Assembly: GCA_948443805.1 (NCBI GenBank)
Contig: CAOJUB010000001.1
Span: forward strand, 62,001-126,000
DNA length: 64,000 bases
DNA from: an uncultured Clostridia bacterium
GTDB lineage: Bacteria; Bacillota; Clostridia; Oscillospirales; UBA644
Direction of reading: 5' to 3'
Both the position numbers and the translations under genes were made by a program. Numbering within the stretch: the stretch's first letter is position 1; the number at the start of each line of letters is the position of its first letter. Below are positions 1 to 8,641 of this stretch, piece after piece. Under the pieces are notes generated by a model, which made no database searches, had not been told where the DNA came from, and worked only from the letters and a program-made list of their open reading frames with translations.

Positions 1-1060
1 CGGCGGGGTTGACAGCAGCGTTGCCGCCTATTTATTGAAAGAGCAGGGGTATGAGTGTATCGGCGCGACAATGCGGCTTTTTGAGAATGCCGACGCGGGT
101 TTGCCGCCGCAGAAAACCTGCTGTTCTCTTGATGATGTTGCCGACGCGGAAGACGTTGCGTATCGGCTGGGTATGAAGTTCTATGTGTTTAATTTTACTT
201 CCGATTTCCGGGAAAAGGTGATTTCCCGTTTTATTTCCGCTTATGAAAACGGCTTGACGCCGAATCCCTGTATCGATTGCAATCGGTATATGAAGTTCGA
301 AAAACTGCATCAGCGTGCCCGGATTCTGGAATGCGACTATATTGCAACCGGTCATTATGCGCGGATCGAAGAGAAAAACGGCCGGTATTTGCTGAAAAAA
401 GCGGCCGATCCTTCGAAAGATCAAAGTTATGTCCTATACTCAATGACGCAGGAGGAATTGCGGCATACGCTGTTTCCTCTTGGAGAAATGAAAAAGGAAG
501 AAACCCGGGAAATTGCTGCGGAGCGCGGTTTTTTCAACGCGGACAAGCCCGATAGTCAGGATATTTGTTTTGTTCCTGACGGCGATTATGCAAAAGTCAT
601 CCGTTCGCATACCGGAAAAGAGTATCCGCCGGGAAATTTTGTGGATCTTTCCGGCCGGGTGATCGGATTGCATAAGGGAATTATTCATTACACCGTCGGG
701 CAGCGAAAAGGATTGGGACAGGGTTTCGGCGAAAAAATGTATGTCTGTGCGGTACGGAAAGAAGACAATACGGTGGTTCTCGGAAAGAACAGCGATTTGT
801 TTACCAAAGAGCTGGAAGTTCAGGATTTTAACTGGATTGCATTTGACGAACCGGAGGTCCCGTTTCAGGCGGAGGTTCGTATCCGGTATCAGCAGAAAGA
901 GCGCCCCGCAACGGTTCTTCCTCTTGGCGGCGGCCGTGTGCGAATCGTTTTTGACGAAGCGCAGCGCGCCGTAACGCCCGGCCAGGCCGCTGTGGTTTAT
1001 CAGGGGGATGCTGTTGTTGGCGGCGGCGTAATTTGTAAAAATAATGTCGTTGATTTTTGA
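1..1060 (+). CDS. mnmA: tRNA-specific 2-thiouridylase MnmA, 5' end cut by window
   Basis: Cytoplasmic enzyme that activates U34 of Lys, Glu and Gln tRNAs with ATP and inserts sulfur passed on from a cysteine desulfurase. The reading frame is already open at base 2 and begins within the PP-loop (GGVDSS), so only about ten N-terminal residues are missing. The first catalytic cysteine region (KTCCSLDD, then NPCIDCNRY) and the second catalytic cysteine (SQDICFVPDG) are both visible, followed by the C-terminal beta-barrel domains. The TTG start offered by the ORF track is internal and not the real start. No desulfurase gene is in view, but it would lie upstream if the order is the common clostridial one. 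Family assignment is secure. Confidence 0.96.
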   Translation, partial: GGVDSSVAAYLLKEQGYECIGATMRLFENADAGLPPQKTCCSLDDVADAEDVAYRLGMKFYVFNFTSDFREKVISRFISAYENGLTPNPCIDCNRYMKFEKLHQRARILECDYIATGHYARIEEKNGRYLLKKAADPSKDQSYVLYSMTQEELRHTLFPLGEMKKEETREIAAERGFFNADKPDSQDICFVPDGDYAKVIRSHTGKEYPPGNFVDLSGRVIGLHKGIIHYTVGQRKGLGQGFGEKMYVCAVRKEDNTVVLGKNSDLFTKELEVQDFNWIAFDEPEVPFQAEVRIRYQQKERPATVLPLGGGRVRIVFDEAQRAVTPGQAAVVYQGDAVVGGGVICKNNVVDF

Positions 1061-1078
1061 TTGAATTTTTGCTATAAT
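1050..1078 (+). promoter_or_regulatory. sigma-A type promoter for metF
   Basis: TTGATT (1050-1055) and TATAAT (1073-1078) are separated by exactly 17 bases. The -35 box overlaps the end of mnmA, so metF probably starts a new transcription unit with a leader of about 270 bases. Confidence 0.6.
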
Positions 1079-1354
1079 AAAAAAATAATATCGGCTCTGT
1101 GGCAGCAGGAAATTGTGGTGACAGATATATTGAAATATCCGGCTGTGTGAAAGGGATATCTGCCTTTGCGCCGGGGAAAAGAACTTATTATTGTCATTGA
1201 TGTTGTGGATATTCAGGGAACGATCGGAACGGCGACCGCCAAAGAAATATGATTTGCCGAAAAACAGGAAAAAGAGATTTTTTACCATTCAGCCTATGAT
1301 TTATAAAAATGGCCGGATCAAAAGGTTTTTGCCGGCCTTGGAACGGAGAAACAT
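1061..1354 (+). other. long metF leader, no gene seen
   Basis: This 294-base gap holds no supported ORF. It contains competing pairings: CAGATAT (1122-1128) can pair with ATATCTG (1156-1162), while ATATCC (1135-1140) can pair with GGATAT (1154-1159), and the two use the same right-hand segment. A third inverted repeat (GGCCGG near 1310, CCGGCC near 1333) lies just before the metF ribosome binding site. I could not match it to the SAM, cobalamin or THF riboswitch consensus. A cis-regulatory leader is an inference. Confidence 0.3.
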
Positions 1355-2212
1355 ATGAAAGTCATTGATACCATAACCGCTTCGAAGCCGACGTTGTCTT
1401 TTGAGGTCTTTCCGCCGAAGACCGATGATAAGTTTGAAAGCGTCAGCCGGGCGGTCGGTGAAATCGCCACGCTTGCGCCCGATTATATGAGCGTGACCTA
1501 CGGTGCGGGCGGCGGGACTTCGGAATATACGGCGAGGATTGCCGCCGATCTGTTGCAGAAAGGCGTGGTTTCTCTTGCGCATCTGACCTGCGTCTCGTCT
1601 ACGCGGGAACGGGTTTTTGAACAGCTTGAAAAGCTGCGCGCTTTGGGGATTGAAAATATTCTTGCTCTTCGGGGCGATATCCCCGAAGGGTTGGACCGGA
1701 CGAAACTTTCCTATCATTATGCCTATGAATTGATTGCTGAAATCCGGGATTTCGGCGGTTTCTGCATTGGCGGCGCGTGTTATCCGGAATGCCATCCTGA
1801 AAGTGAAAACAGCGCGAAAGATATTGAGTATCTGAAAATCAAGGTCGAAAATGGGTGCGAGTTTCTGACAACCCAGATGTTTTTTGATAATTCGATTTTA
1901 TATAACTTTTTATATCGTCTGCTCCGCGCCGGCGTCGATGTTCCGGTTGTCGCCGGCGTCATGCCGGTAACAAACGCCGTGCAGATCAAACGGATCGCGT
2001 CGATTTCCGGCACGCCGCTGCCGCAGAAATTTTTACGGATCGTCGACCGATACGGTTCAAACCCTGAGGCTCTCAAACAGGCGGGGATCGCTTTTGCCAC
2101 CGAACAGATCATCGACCTTTATGCAAACGGAATCAATGCCGTTCATGTTTATTCGATGAACAATCCGTCGGTTGCCGGAAAGATCAAAGAGAACCTGAAG
2201 GGCATTGTCTGA
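1355..2212 (+). CDS. metF: 5,10-methylenetetrahydrofolate reductase MetF
   Basis: Flavoprotein TIM barrel reducing 5,10-methylene-THF to 5-methyl-THF, the methyl donor for MetH two genes downstream. Diagnostic segments are SFEVFPPK near the N-terminus, the SVTYGAGG motif, LALRGDIP and the PVVAGVMPV segment. At 285 residues it has the usual bacterial length. The ATG at 1355 is preceded by GGAG at a normal distance. It is followed after 14 bases by the B12 activation gene and then metH, so the three form one methionine-synthesis operon driven from the promoter at the end of mnmA. Confidence 0.95.
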   Translation: MKVIDTITASKPTLSFEVFPPKTDDKFESVSRAVGEIATLAPDYMSVTYGAGGGTSEYTARIAADLLQKGVVSLAHLTCVSSTRERVFEQLEKLRALGIENILALRGDIPEGLDRTKLSYHYAYELIAEIRDFGGFCIGGACYPECHPESENSAKDIEYLKIKVENGCEFLTTQMFFDNSILYNFLYRLLRAGVDVPVVAGVMPVTNAVQIKRIASISGTPLPQKFLRIVDRYGSNPEALKQAGIAFATEQIIDLYANGINAVHVYSMNNPSVAGKIKENLKGIV

Positions 2213-2226
2213 CAGGAGGGAAATGT

Positions 2227-2850
2227 ATGATCAAGCATCCCGACGTCTGCGAAGGCTGTTTGCCTGCAGAAGCCGTTGTTCTAAACCGGAATGAGATTGC
2301 CGCGCGCCTGCATGCTTCGAGGACTTTTGAGGATCCGCTCATCGACCGGTGTCTGGCGCGGCTTTTATCGGTGGTTTCCTACAAATACTGTTATGTCCGT
2401 CTTCCGGTTTCCTTTCCGGAAGCGAATCTTTGTAATTTCGGTTTTGCGGAAGCGGCGAGCGCCGATCTGGCAAAAAATTTGAAAGGCTGCCGGGAAGTCT
2501 TTTTGTTCGCCGTTACTGCAGGGATCGGCGTCGACCGGCTGCTTTCCCGTCTTTCAGCTGCCGGAACGGCAGAAAATTTTATTACCGATGCGCTTTCTTC
2601 GGCCGCTGTGGAATCTCTGTGCGATACGGTTTCTGAATCGCTTTGCCGGGATTGCTCCTGCCGGCCGCGTTTCAGCCCCGGATACGGCGATTTATCTATT
2701 GATTTTCAGCAGCCTTTCCTGGAACGGATCGACGCCTATGCCAGGCTTGGCGTTACGTTGAACGAGGCGCGGCTGATGACGCCGATGAAAACAATCACCG
2801 CTATCATGGGAATAAAAACAGCAGAGGAGAAGGGGTGCCCCAAAAAATGA
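2227..2850 (+). CDS. stand-alone methionine synthase reactivation (B12-activation) domain protein
   Basis: 207 residues matching the C-terminal activation domain of cobalamin-dependent methionine synthase (Met_synt_B12 family), here as a separate protein. In E. coli MetH this domain binds S-adenosylmethionine and lets an electron donor reduce cob(II)alamin so that it can be remethylated. The family signatures RFSPGYGD near residue 145 and LMTPMKTITAIMGI near 190 are visible. The downstream metH lacks this domain, so the two products should work in trans. The ATG at 2227 follows a strong AGGAGG, and the gene overlaps metH by up to 16 bases, which fits coupled translation. Confidence 0.9.
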   Translation: MIKHPDVCEGCLPAEAVVLNRNEIAARLHASRTFEDPLIDRCLARLLSVVSYKYCYVRLPVSFPEANLCNFGFAEAASADLAKNLKGCREVFLFAVTAGIGVDRLLSRLSAAGTAENFITDALSSAAVESLCDTVSESLCRDCSCRPRFSPGYGDLSIDFQQPFLERIDAYARLGVTLNEARLMTPMKTITAIMGIKTAEEKGCPKK

Positions 2851-5261
2851 AAGAAAAAATTACCGAGCGGATGAAAAAACGCCGTATTTGGCTTGACGGT
2901 GGTTTCGGCACCATGCTGCAGCAGCGGGGGCTTGGCCCAGGCGAGACGACGGAAAGCTGGAATCTTTCCCATCCGGAGGACGTTACGGCCGTTCACCGCG
3001 CCTATTTAAACGCCGGATGCGATGTGATCAATGCCAATACGTTTGGAATCAACAGTTTGAAATATGAAAATTATCAGGAATTGCTCCGCGCCGGGCTGCG
3101 CTGTGCCCAAGAGGCCTGCCGGGATTTTCCGGAATGCTATATCGCGTTGGATGTCGGCCCGACCGGCCGTCTTCTTGAACCGCTCGGGGATCTTTCCTTT
3201 GATCGGGCGGTATCGGCATTTGCCGATCTTTTCCGCGCCCTGCCGGAATTGGCGGCGGAAGGGCTTTGTCCGGATCTGATCCTGATTGAGACCATGAACG
3301 ACGCCTATGAAACGAAAGCCGCCGTGCTTGCGGCAAAAGAACATTCCGATCTCCCGATTTTTGTTACCAATGTTTATGACGAGTCGGGAAAGCTGATGAC
3401 CGGCGCCGATCCTGAGGCGATGATTGCGATGCTGGAAGGGCTGGGCGTTTCCGCTTTGGGAATGAACTGTTCTCTCGGTCCGGATAAAATGCTCCCGCTG
3501 ATGGATATTTTTTCCCGCCGGGCCAGTGTTCCGGTGATTGCCAAACCGAACGCCGGGCTTCCGGAAGTTCGGGACGGCAAAACTGTTTTTGCCATGAATC
3601 AGGATGATTTTGCCGGGTATTCCGAACAGCTGGCTCGAAAAGGCGCTTCGATTCTCGGCGGCTGCTGCGGATCGACTCCCGATTATCTCCGGGAAGTCAT
3701 TGCACGGACAAAGGAGATTCCTTTGCCGGTTCTTTCTGATAAAAATATCACCGTTGTGTCTTCTTATTCGCATGCGGTAACGGTGGATCGTTCCCCTGTT
3801 CTGATCGGGGAAAGGATTAATCCCACGGGAAAACCGAAATTAAAAGAAGCGCTCCGGGCGGGAGATATGAGTTATATCCTCGGCGAAGGCATTCGGCAGG
3901 CCGATAGCGGGGCGCATATCCTGGATGTTAACGTCGGTCTTCCGGAGATCGATGAAGCGGCGGTAATGAAGAAGGTCATTCAGGAATTGCAGGCGGTCAC
4001 CGACCTTCCGCTTCAGATCGATACCTCCGATCCGGCAGCTCTGGAAGGCGCAATGAGGGTCTATAACGGGAAGCCGCTGGTCAATTCTGTGAACGGTAAT
4101 GAAGACAGCATGCGGCAGGTTTTTCCCCTGGTGAAAAAATACGGCGGTACGGTCATTGCGCTTACGCTTGATGAAAACGGGATTCCCGAAACCGCCGAAG
4201 GCCGCGTTGCTATTGCACGCCGGATTATTGACCGCGCGGCCGAATATGGGATATTGGCCAAAGATATCATTGTCGACCCGCTGGCGCTGACAGTATCTTC
4301 CGATTCGGAAAGCGCCAATATTACTCTTGCTACCATTAAAGAACTGACCCGGCTTGGAATCAAAACCAGTCTCGGCGTTTCCAATATTTCTTTTGGGCTT
4401 CCGCAGCGGGAAATTATAAATTCCGTATTTTTTGCCAACGCCCTGGAATGCGGACTGTCCTGTGCGATCATGAACCCTTTTTCAAAAGGCATGACCGATG
4501 TCTATTATGCGTTCCGCGCCCTGAAAGGGCTGGATTCCGCCTGTTCGGATTATATTGCGTACGCATCGGCTCTTCCGGTTTTGGAAACGGTTTCTTCCAT
4601 TGTGAAAGCGCCGGCGGCTGAAGAAAAAGAACAGGATACACTGGCTCATTTTATTCTGAAGGGGCTGGTTGCAAAGGCCAAAGAAAAAGCGGACGCCCTG
4701 TTGCAGACCGAAGCGCCGCTGGATGTAATCAACCGGCATATTATTCCTGCGCTGAATACCATTGGGGCGGATTTTGAAGCAGGCAAGGCGTATTTGCCGC
4801 AGCTTTTGATGAGCGCCGACGCCGCTTCGGCTGCGTTTTCTTCGGTGAAGGAAAAAATCCCTCCGGCGCAGCAGTCGTCGGGAAAAGGGGTGATTCTTGC
4901 GACCGTAAAAGGGGATATCCATGATATTGGGAAAAATATCGTGCATGTCCTTTTGGAAAGTTTTGGCTTCACGGTGTATGATCTAGGCCGGGATGTTCCG
5001 CCCGCCGCAGTGGCGGAAGCCGTGAAAAAATATGCTTGCCGTCTGGTTGGGCTCAGCGCGCTGATGACGACTACCGTGCCTGCTATGGAGGAGACGATCC
5101 GGCTTGTCCGGGAAGCCGATCCTCTGGTGAAAACGATTGTCGGCGGCGCGGTTCTGACGCAGGAATATGCCGATATGATCGGCGCGGACTGTTATGCCAA
5201 AGACGCGATGGAAACCGTCCGGTACGCCGAAGCCTTTTACGGCGATGAAACGGAAGAATAA
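2835..5261 (+). CDS. metH: cobalamin-dependent methionine synthase MetH, lacking activation domain
   Basis: Transfers the methyl group of 5-methyl-THF to homocysteine through cobalamin. Domains in order: homocysteine-binding barrel (residues 1-300, zinc ligands in MNCSLG near 212 and GGCCGS near 275), pterin-binding barrel starting at GERINPTG near 324, cap helices, then the B12-binding Rossmann domain with GDIHDIGKN near 692. It ends at 808 residues, whereas E. coli MetH has about 1220; the missing part is the activation domain supplied by the preceding gene. The start is either GTG 2835 (GAGGAG five bases upstream) or ATG 2847, which overlaps the previous stop; I favour GTG. Confidence 0.95.
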   Translation: MPQKMKEKITERMKKRRIWLDGGFGTMLQQRGLGPGETTESWNLSHPEDVTAVHRAYLNAGCDVINANTFGINSLKYENYQELLRAGLRCAQEACRDFPECYIALDVGPTGRLLEPLGDLSFDRAVSAFADLFRALPELAAEGLCPDLILIETMNDAYETKAAVLAAKEHSDLPIFVTNVYDESGKLMTGADPEAMIAMLEGLGVSALGMNCSLGPDKMLPLMDIFSRRASVPVIAKPNAGLPEVRDGKTVFAMNQDDFAGYSEQLARKGASILGGCCGSTPDYLREVIARTKEIPLPVLSDKNITVVSSYSHAVTVDRSPVLIGERINPTGKPKLKEALRAGDMSYILGEGIRQADSGAHILDVNVGLPEIDEAAVMKKVIQELQAVTDLPLQIDTSDPAALEGAMRVYNGKPLVNSVNGNEDSMRQVFPLVKKYGGTVIALTLDENGIPETAEGRVAIARRIIDRAAEYGILAKDIIVDPLALTVSSDSESANITLATIKELTRLGIKTSLGVSNISFGLPQREIINSVFFANALECGLSCAIMNPFSKGMTDVYYAFRALKGLDSACSDYIAYASALPVLETVSSIVKAPAAEEKEQDTLAHFILKGLVAKAKEKADALLQTEAPLDVINRHIIPALNTIGADFEAGKAYLPQLLMSADAASAAFSSVKEKIPPAQQSSGKGVILATVKGDIHDIGKNIVHVLLESFGFTVYDLGRDVPPAAVAEAVKKYACRLVGLSALMTTTVPAMEETIRLVREADPLVKTIVGGAVLTQEYADMIGADCYAKDAMETVRYAEAFYGDETEE

Positions 5262-5278
5262 AAACAGCATAGAATTTT

Positions 5279-5296
5279 GCCGCTGTATGCAGCGGC
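5279..5296 (+). other. perfect 7-bp hairpin in leader of the Rrf2 gene
   Basis: GCCGCTG-TATG-CAGCGGC is a perfect inverted repeat lying between the metH stop and the GGAGG of the Rrf2 gene. No T-run follows, so it is not an intrinsic terminator. It could be an operator or an mRNA hairpin. Confidence 0.45.
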
Positions 5297-5315
5297 AGAG
5301 GGAGGATGTTATCAG

Positions 5316-5744
5316 ATGATGATTTCAACCAAAGGCCGGTATGCTTTGCGGGTCATGATTGACCTTGCTGATCACAATACCGGAAAATATATTCCATTGA
5401 AAGATATTGCCGCAAGACAGGATATTTCGCAAAAATATCTGGAAAGTATTGTCGGTATTCTTTCCAAAGCTGGTTTTGTTTCCGGTCAGCACGGAAAAGG
5501 CGGCGGATATAAGCTGGCCCGTACGCCGGATTCCTATACCGTTGGTTCGATTCTGAAACTGAGCGAGGGGTCGCTGGCGCCGGTTTCCTGTCTGGAAGCA
5601 GGAGAAAATGCGTGCAAGCAGGCGGCAGAATGCCGGACGCTTCCGCTTTGGACGGAATTGTACCGGATGATCGATACTTTTCTGGAAGGCGTTACCCTTG
5701 CCGACCTTGCCAATCAGGCCGATAGCGGCAATTATGTGATCTGA
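5316..5744 (+). CDS. Rrf2-family transcriptional regulator with IscR-like cysteines
   Basis: Winged-helix DNA-binding protein of the Rrf2 family (IscR/CymR/NsrR). The N-terminus MISTKGRYALRVM and the wing GKGGGYKLAR are typical. Counting from the second methionine it has Cys91, Cys99 and Cys105, close to the three [2Fe-2S] ligands of E. coli IscR, whereas CymR lacks them, so an iron-sulfur or redox-sensing regulator is more likely. The ORF-track start at 5277 is too early; ATG 5316 or 5319 follows GGAGG. Its position by metF-metH and near mnmA suggests control of sulfur or Fe-S metabolism, but the target is not shown. Confidence 0.88.
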   Translation: MMISTKGRYALRVMIDLADHNTGKYIPLKDIAARQDISQKYLESIVGILSKAGFVSGQHGKGGGYKLARTPDSYTVGSILKLSEGSLAPVSCLEAGENACKQAAECRTLPLWTELYRMIDTFLEGVTLADLANQADSGNYVI

Positions 5745-5808
5745 CCACGGAAAGGACGGCAATTTTCTGACAAATATCCGGCATTTTTGCCGTGTTTTCT
5801 GTTATCTC

Positions 5809-5837
5809 TTGCCATTTCAGCAATAATTTGTTATAAT
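5809..5837 (+). promoter_or_regulatory. sigma-A type promoter
   Basis: TTGCCA and TATAAT with a 17-base spacer, about 115 bases upstream of the membrane protein gene. A weak hairpin (CGGC-GCCG near 5779-5792) that could end the preceding transcript lies just before it. Confidence 0.65.
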
Positions 5838-5952
5838 AAATCTATCGGTTTATTTTTTTCATGGGAATGGATGCGGAAAAATCTGCATATCTTGCTGTGG
5901 GAATAATTTCAGACCGCGGTGTTCCGCGGCATAAAGAAAGGATGTATGTATC

Positions 5953-6618
5953 ATGTCACAAACAGAATTTGAAGAACAGGGCGTTTCTTCTGCAACAGAG
6001 CCGGTTTCTCCGGAATCCCCCGCGGTTACCGATCTGCCGGAAGCCGATCCTTTTGCTGCGTATGAACCTTCTTCCGGTTCGGAACCTGCTGCGGCGAAAC
6101 CGGAACCGTTTCAGCCTGCTGCCGTGTTTGATGCGGCGGCTGTTCCTGCAGCTCCGTCCCGTCCGGAAAATGTTCTTGCCGGAATCGTCGGTGCGTTTTT
6201 GTTTTCTTTAATCGGCGGCCTGGGGTATTTCTTAATTTATCAGGCGGGTTACATTGCGGGAATCTGCGGCCTGATTACCATGATTTTGGCGGCGTTCGGC
6301 TACGGTTTGTTTTCCGGCAGGAAAAATTCGATGAAAGGCGTTGTTGCCTCTGTCATTTTTACTGTCATTACGCTTTTCCTTGCCGAATACTTCTGCCTTG
6401 CGTTTGAAATTTTTAAAAGTTTCAGCGCGGACTACGGCATCGATTTCTTTGATGCGCTTCGCGCTACCCCGACATTTTTGGTCGATCCGGAAATTCTTCC
6501 GAGCGTGCTTTTTGACCTGGCCATTGCGTATGTTCTCGGCGCGGTTGCTTCTTTTTCCAATATCCGGGCCGCGATTCGTGCCAATCGGGCGGAAAAGGCA
6601 GCAAAACAGGCAAAATAA
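5953..6618 (+). CDS. membrane protein with acidic Pro/Ala-rich N-terminal tail, unknown function
   Basis: I do not recognise the family. The first 75 or so residues are rich in Glu, Pro, Ala and Ser and look disordered and cytosolic. They are followed by about four hydrophobic segments (near NVLAGIVGAFLFSLIGG, IAGICGLITMILAAF, VVASVIFTVITLF, and a last one before FSNIRAAIRANR) and a short basic tail. There is no signal peptide. The ATG at 5953 follows AAGGA. It has its own promoter and no operon partner, so context does not help. Confidence 0.8.
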   Translation: MSQTEFEEQGVSSATEPVSPESPAVTDLPEADPFAAYEPSSGSEPAAAKPEPFQPAAVFDAAAVPAAPSRPENVLAGIVGAFLFSLIGGLGYFLIYQAGYIAGICGLITMILAAFGYGLFSGRKNSMKGVVASVIFTVITLFLAEYFCLAFEIFKSFSADYGIDFFDALRATPTFLVDPEILPSVLFDLAIAYVLGAVASFSNIRAAIRANRAEKAAKQAK

Positions 6619-6639
6619 ATAGATTTTGATTCTTTTTCA

Positions 6640-6663
6640 CGGCGTTGCCGATAGGCAACGCCG
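6640..6663 (+). other. perfect 10-bp hairpin after the membrane protein gene
   Basis: CGGCGTTGCC-GATA-GGCAACGCCG is a perfect stem with a four-base loop. It is flanked by TTTTTC on the left and AAAGAAAAAA on the right, so no T-run follows on the plus strand. It may protect the 3' end of the upstream mRNA or act as a weak terminator. Confidence 0.4.
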
Positions 6664-6742
6664 AAAGAAAAAACTTTCCGGTTTTTTTCAGCGAAATATG
6701 ATAGTTAGAATGCCGCCCGAATGCGGCTGATTGGAGTTTTGT

Positions 6743-8584
6743 ATGAACGATTATTTTACCCTTTCCCGCCTGCCGGTTCTTTCTTCGGAACGGCAGACGC
6801 TGCAGGTGTCAAGCTTTGACCGCAAAGCGGAAAATGCGGATTTTGACCAGTTTTTGTATCAGGATAAAGACGGTTCTATGGTAATGTTTGATGACAAGGG
6901 CAAAGGCTGCGTGAAGAGCATTTGGTCTGCTATTGTAACCGATGAGAGTTTGCTGTCTTTTTATTTTGACGGCAGCGATATCCCCCGGTTTACCGTAACG
7001 CTGAAAGGCCTGTTTACGGGGGAAGAGCCGCTGCTTTCCGGCGCCGGCGTTTCTTTTGAACGGACGGGCTGGGGGCATTATGATCCCGATCAGTGCCGGG
7101 CGGGAAACTGCATGATTCCGATTCCCTATGAAAAGGGCCTGAAGATTACGCTGAAGGGAAAAACCGATATCTATTACCATATCATGTATGAAAAATATGA
7201 TGCGGATTATGATATGGCGCTTTGCGATGGAGAACGAAGCGATGATTTTTATCATGCTTTTGCCGGAAAAAGAACCTATCCTCAGAAAGAAACCTTCCGG
7301 GAAGATTTTTCTCTGTCGGGTATGTATACGCATGTTTTTGTTTCGGAAAAACCGGGAGTGATTACCGAGTTTTCGCTGGAAGCGCCGGTTGGAACCGATT
7401 TGAGTAAAATCTGGGTGGATATCGCCTGGGACGGAGAGGTGATGTCTCAGGTTTCCGCACCGGTTCTTTCCTTTTTCGCTATGCCGCTGGGATATACCGA
7501 GATTACGACGCATGCCGTCAGTACCCGGACTGAAGGCGATCGGTGGGTCATGTCGTTATATCTGCCGATGCCGTATTGGAAATCTGCCGATATCACGCTG
7601 GTAAACCTGGCGGAAGACCCGGCAAAAGAACCGGTTGATCTGACCGTCCGGTTAGCTATGGATGAAAATACCTATATTCAGAAAGACACCGGTTATTTTC
7701 ATGCGGATTACCGGAAGGGAATTACCGAACTGTTCGGAGACTGGTTGATCGGGGATTTCTTTGGCCGGGGGCAGATCGTGGGCGTGGTTCAGTCCTGTCA
7801 CGGCGGTCAGTACTGCGAAGGAAATGAGCATTTTTATCTCAACGGTGCGATGACGCCGCAGATTAACGGCACCGGAACCGAGGATTTCTATCTTGGCTGT
7901 TATTGGCCGAATACGAAATACGATTTCCCCTGCGCCGGTTGCGTCAACGATGTTTATACGATGAACGATTCTACGGTAAAAGGTTCGTTTAAATATCCTA
8001 CCGCATATTATCGTTTTCTGCACGATATGCCGATTTCATTTCAGAACGGAATCAAACTCTGCATTCAGCACGGAGCCGTCGGCCAGACCTATTCGGATTA
8101 TTCTTCCCTTTGTTTTTCTTACCGTCAGGCCGATTCTCTGATGGAAAAAACGGATTTCATTTCTCTTGGCAGCGATGTTTCCAAAAAACTGCATGATTAT
8201 CAGGCAACGCAGGCGGAGGAAAATCTCCTTCGCGGAAAAGTGGAAATGGAACGCCGTGCCCAGATTCTTGAGAAAAAAGGACTTACGCACAGAAACGGAA
8301 CGGTTTCTTTCACGGCGGCGATCGATCCGGACAATGCCGGCATCTGTCTGCGCCGGGTTTACGACCAGTCGTTGTCTCCGCAGGGCGGCGCCGTTTTTGT
8401 TGACGGACGGTATGTCGGCGATTGGTACACGCCGGGATTGAATCCGGTCACGCCGTTTGCCGACACGGATTTTTATCTGCCGGCTTCCGCCACTGCGGGA
8501 AAAGCCTCGGTGCGGATTGAAATTGCAATTGATACTGTTTATTCCGATTTTGAATATTCCGTATTTTCTTTGAAAAAGCCCTGA
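6743..8584 (+). CDS. glycoside hydrolase family 172 (DUF2961) protein
   Basis: 613 residues of the DUF2961 family, now GH172, whose characterised members act on fructofuranosides or arabinofuranosides. The hallmark GTGTEDFY followed by an aromatic-rich stretch (YWPNTKYDFPCAG) lies near residue 380, and the N-terminal half has the family beta-sandwich look (KSIWSA and then DGSDIPRF). No signal peptide is seen, so it should be cytosolic and act on imported sugars. The ATG at 6743 follows TTGGAG by six bases; the ORF-track TTG at 6731 is part of that ribosome binding site. No transporter or sugar regulator lies next to it, so the substrate is unknown. Confidence 0.85.
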   Translation: MNDYFTLSRLPVLSSERQTLQVSSFDRKAENADFDQFLYQDKDGSMVMFDDKGKGCVKSIWSAIVTDESLLSFYFDGSDIPRFTVTLKGLFTGEEPLLSGAGVSFERTGWGHYDPDQCRAGNCMIPIPYEKGLKITLKGKTDIYYHIMYEKYDADYDMALCDGERSDDFYHAFAGKRTYPQKETFREDFSLSGMYTHVFVSEKPGVITEFSLEAPVGTDLSKIWVDIAWDGEVMSQVSAPVLSFFAMPLGYTEITTHAVSTRTEGDRWVMSLYLPMPYWKSADITLVNLAEDPAKEPVDLTVRLAMDENTYIQKDTGYFHADYRKGITELFGDWLIGDFFGRGQIVGVVQSCHGGQYCEGNEHFYLNGAMTPQINGTGTEDFYLGCYWPNTKYDFPCAGCVNDVYTMNDSTVKGSFKYPTAYYRFLHDMPISFQNGIKLCIQHGAVGQTYSDYSSLCFSYRQADSLMEKTDFISLGSDVSKKLHDYQATQAEENLLRGKVEMERRAQILEKKGLTHRNGTVSFTAAIDPDNAGICLRRVYDQSLSPQGGAVFVDGRYVGDWYTPGLNPVTPFADTDFYLPASATAGKASVRIEIAIDTVYSDFEYSVFSLKKP

Positions 8585-8641
8585 GACGGAATGTTTTAGC
8601 CAGAAAATCGAGTTAACATGAATGAAAGATCGGAGAAACCT

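Noticed and set aside
440-1288. 282-codon minus-strand frame reaching into the metF leader
   Set aside because: Mostly antisense to mnmA with an Arg/Phe/Ile-rich shadow composition; nothing supports expression.
1061-1354. SAM, cobalamin or THF riboswitch before metF
   Set aside because: Consensus core elements (S-box leader, B12 box) could not be found by eye; kept only as an unassigned structured leader.
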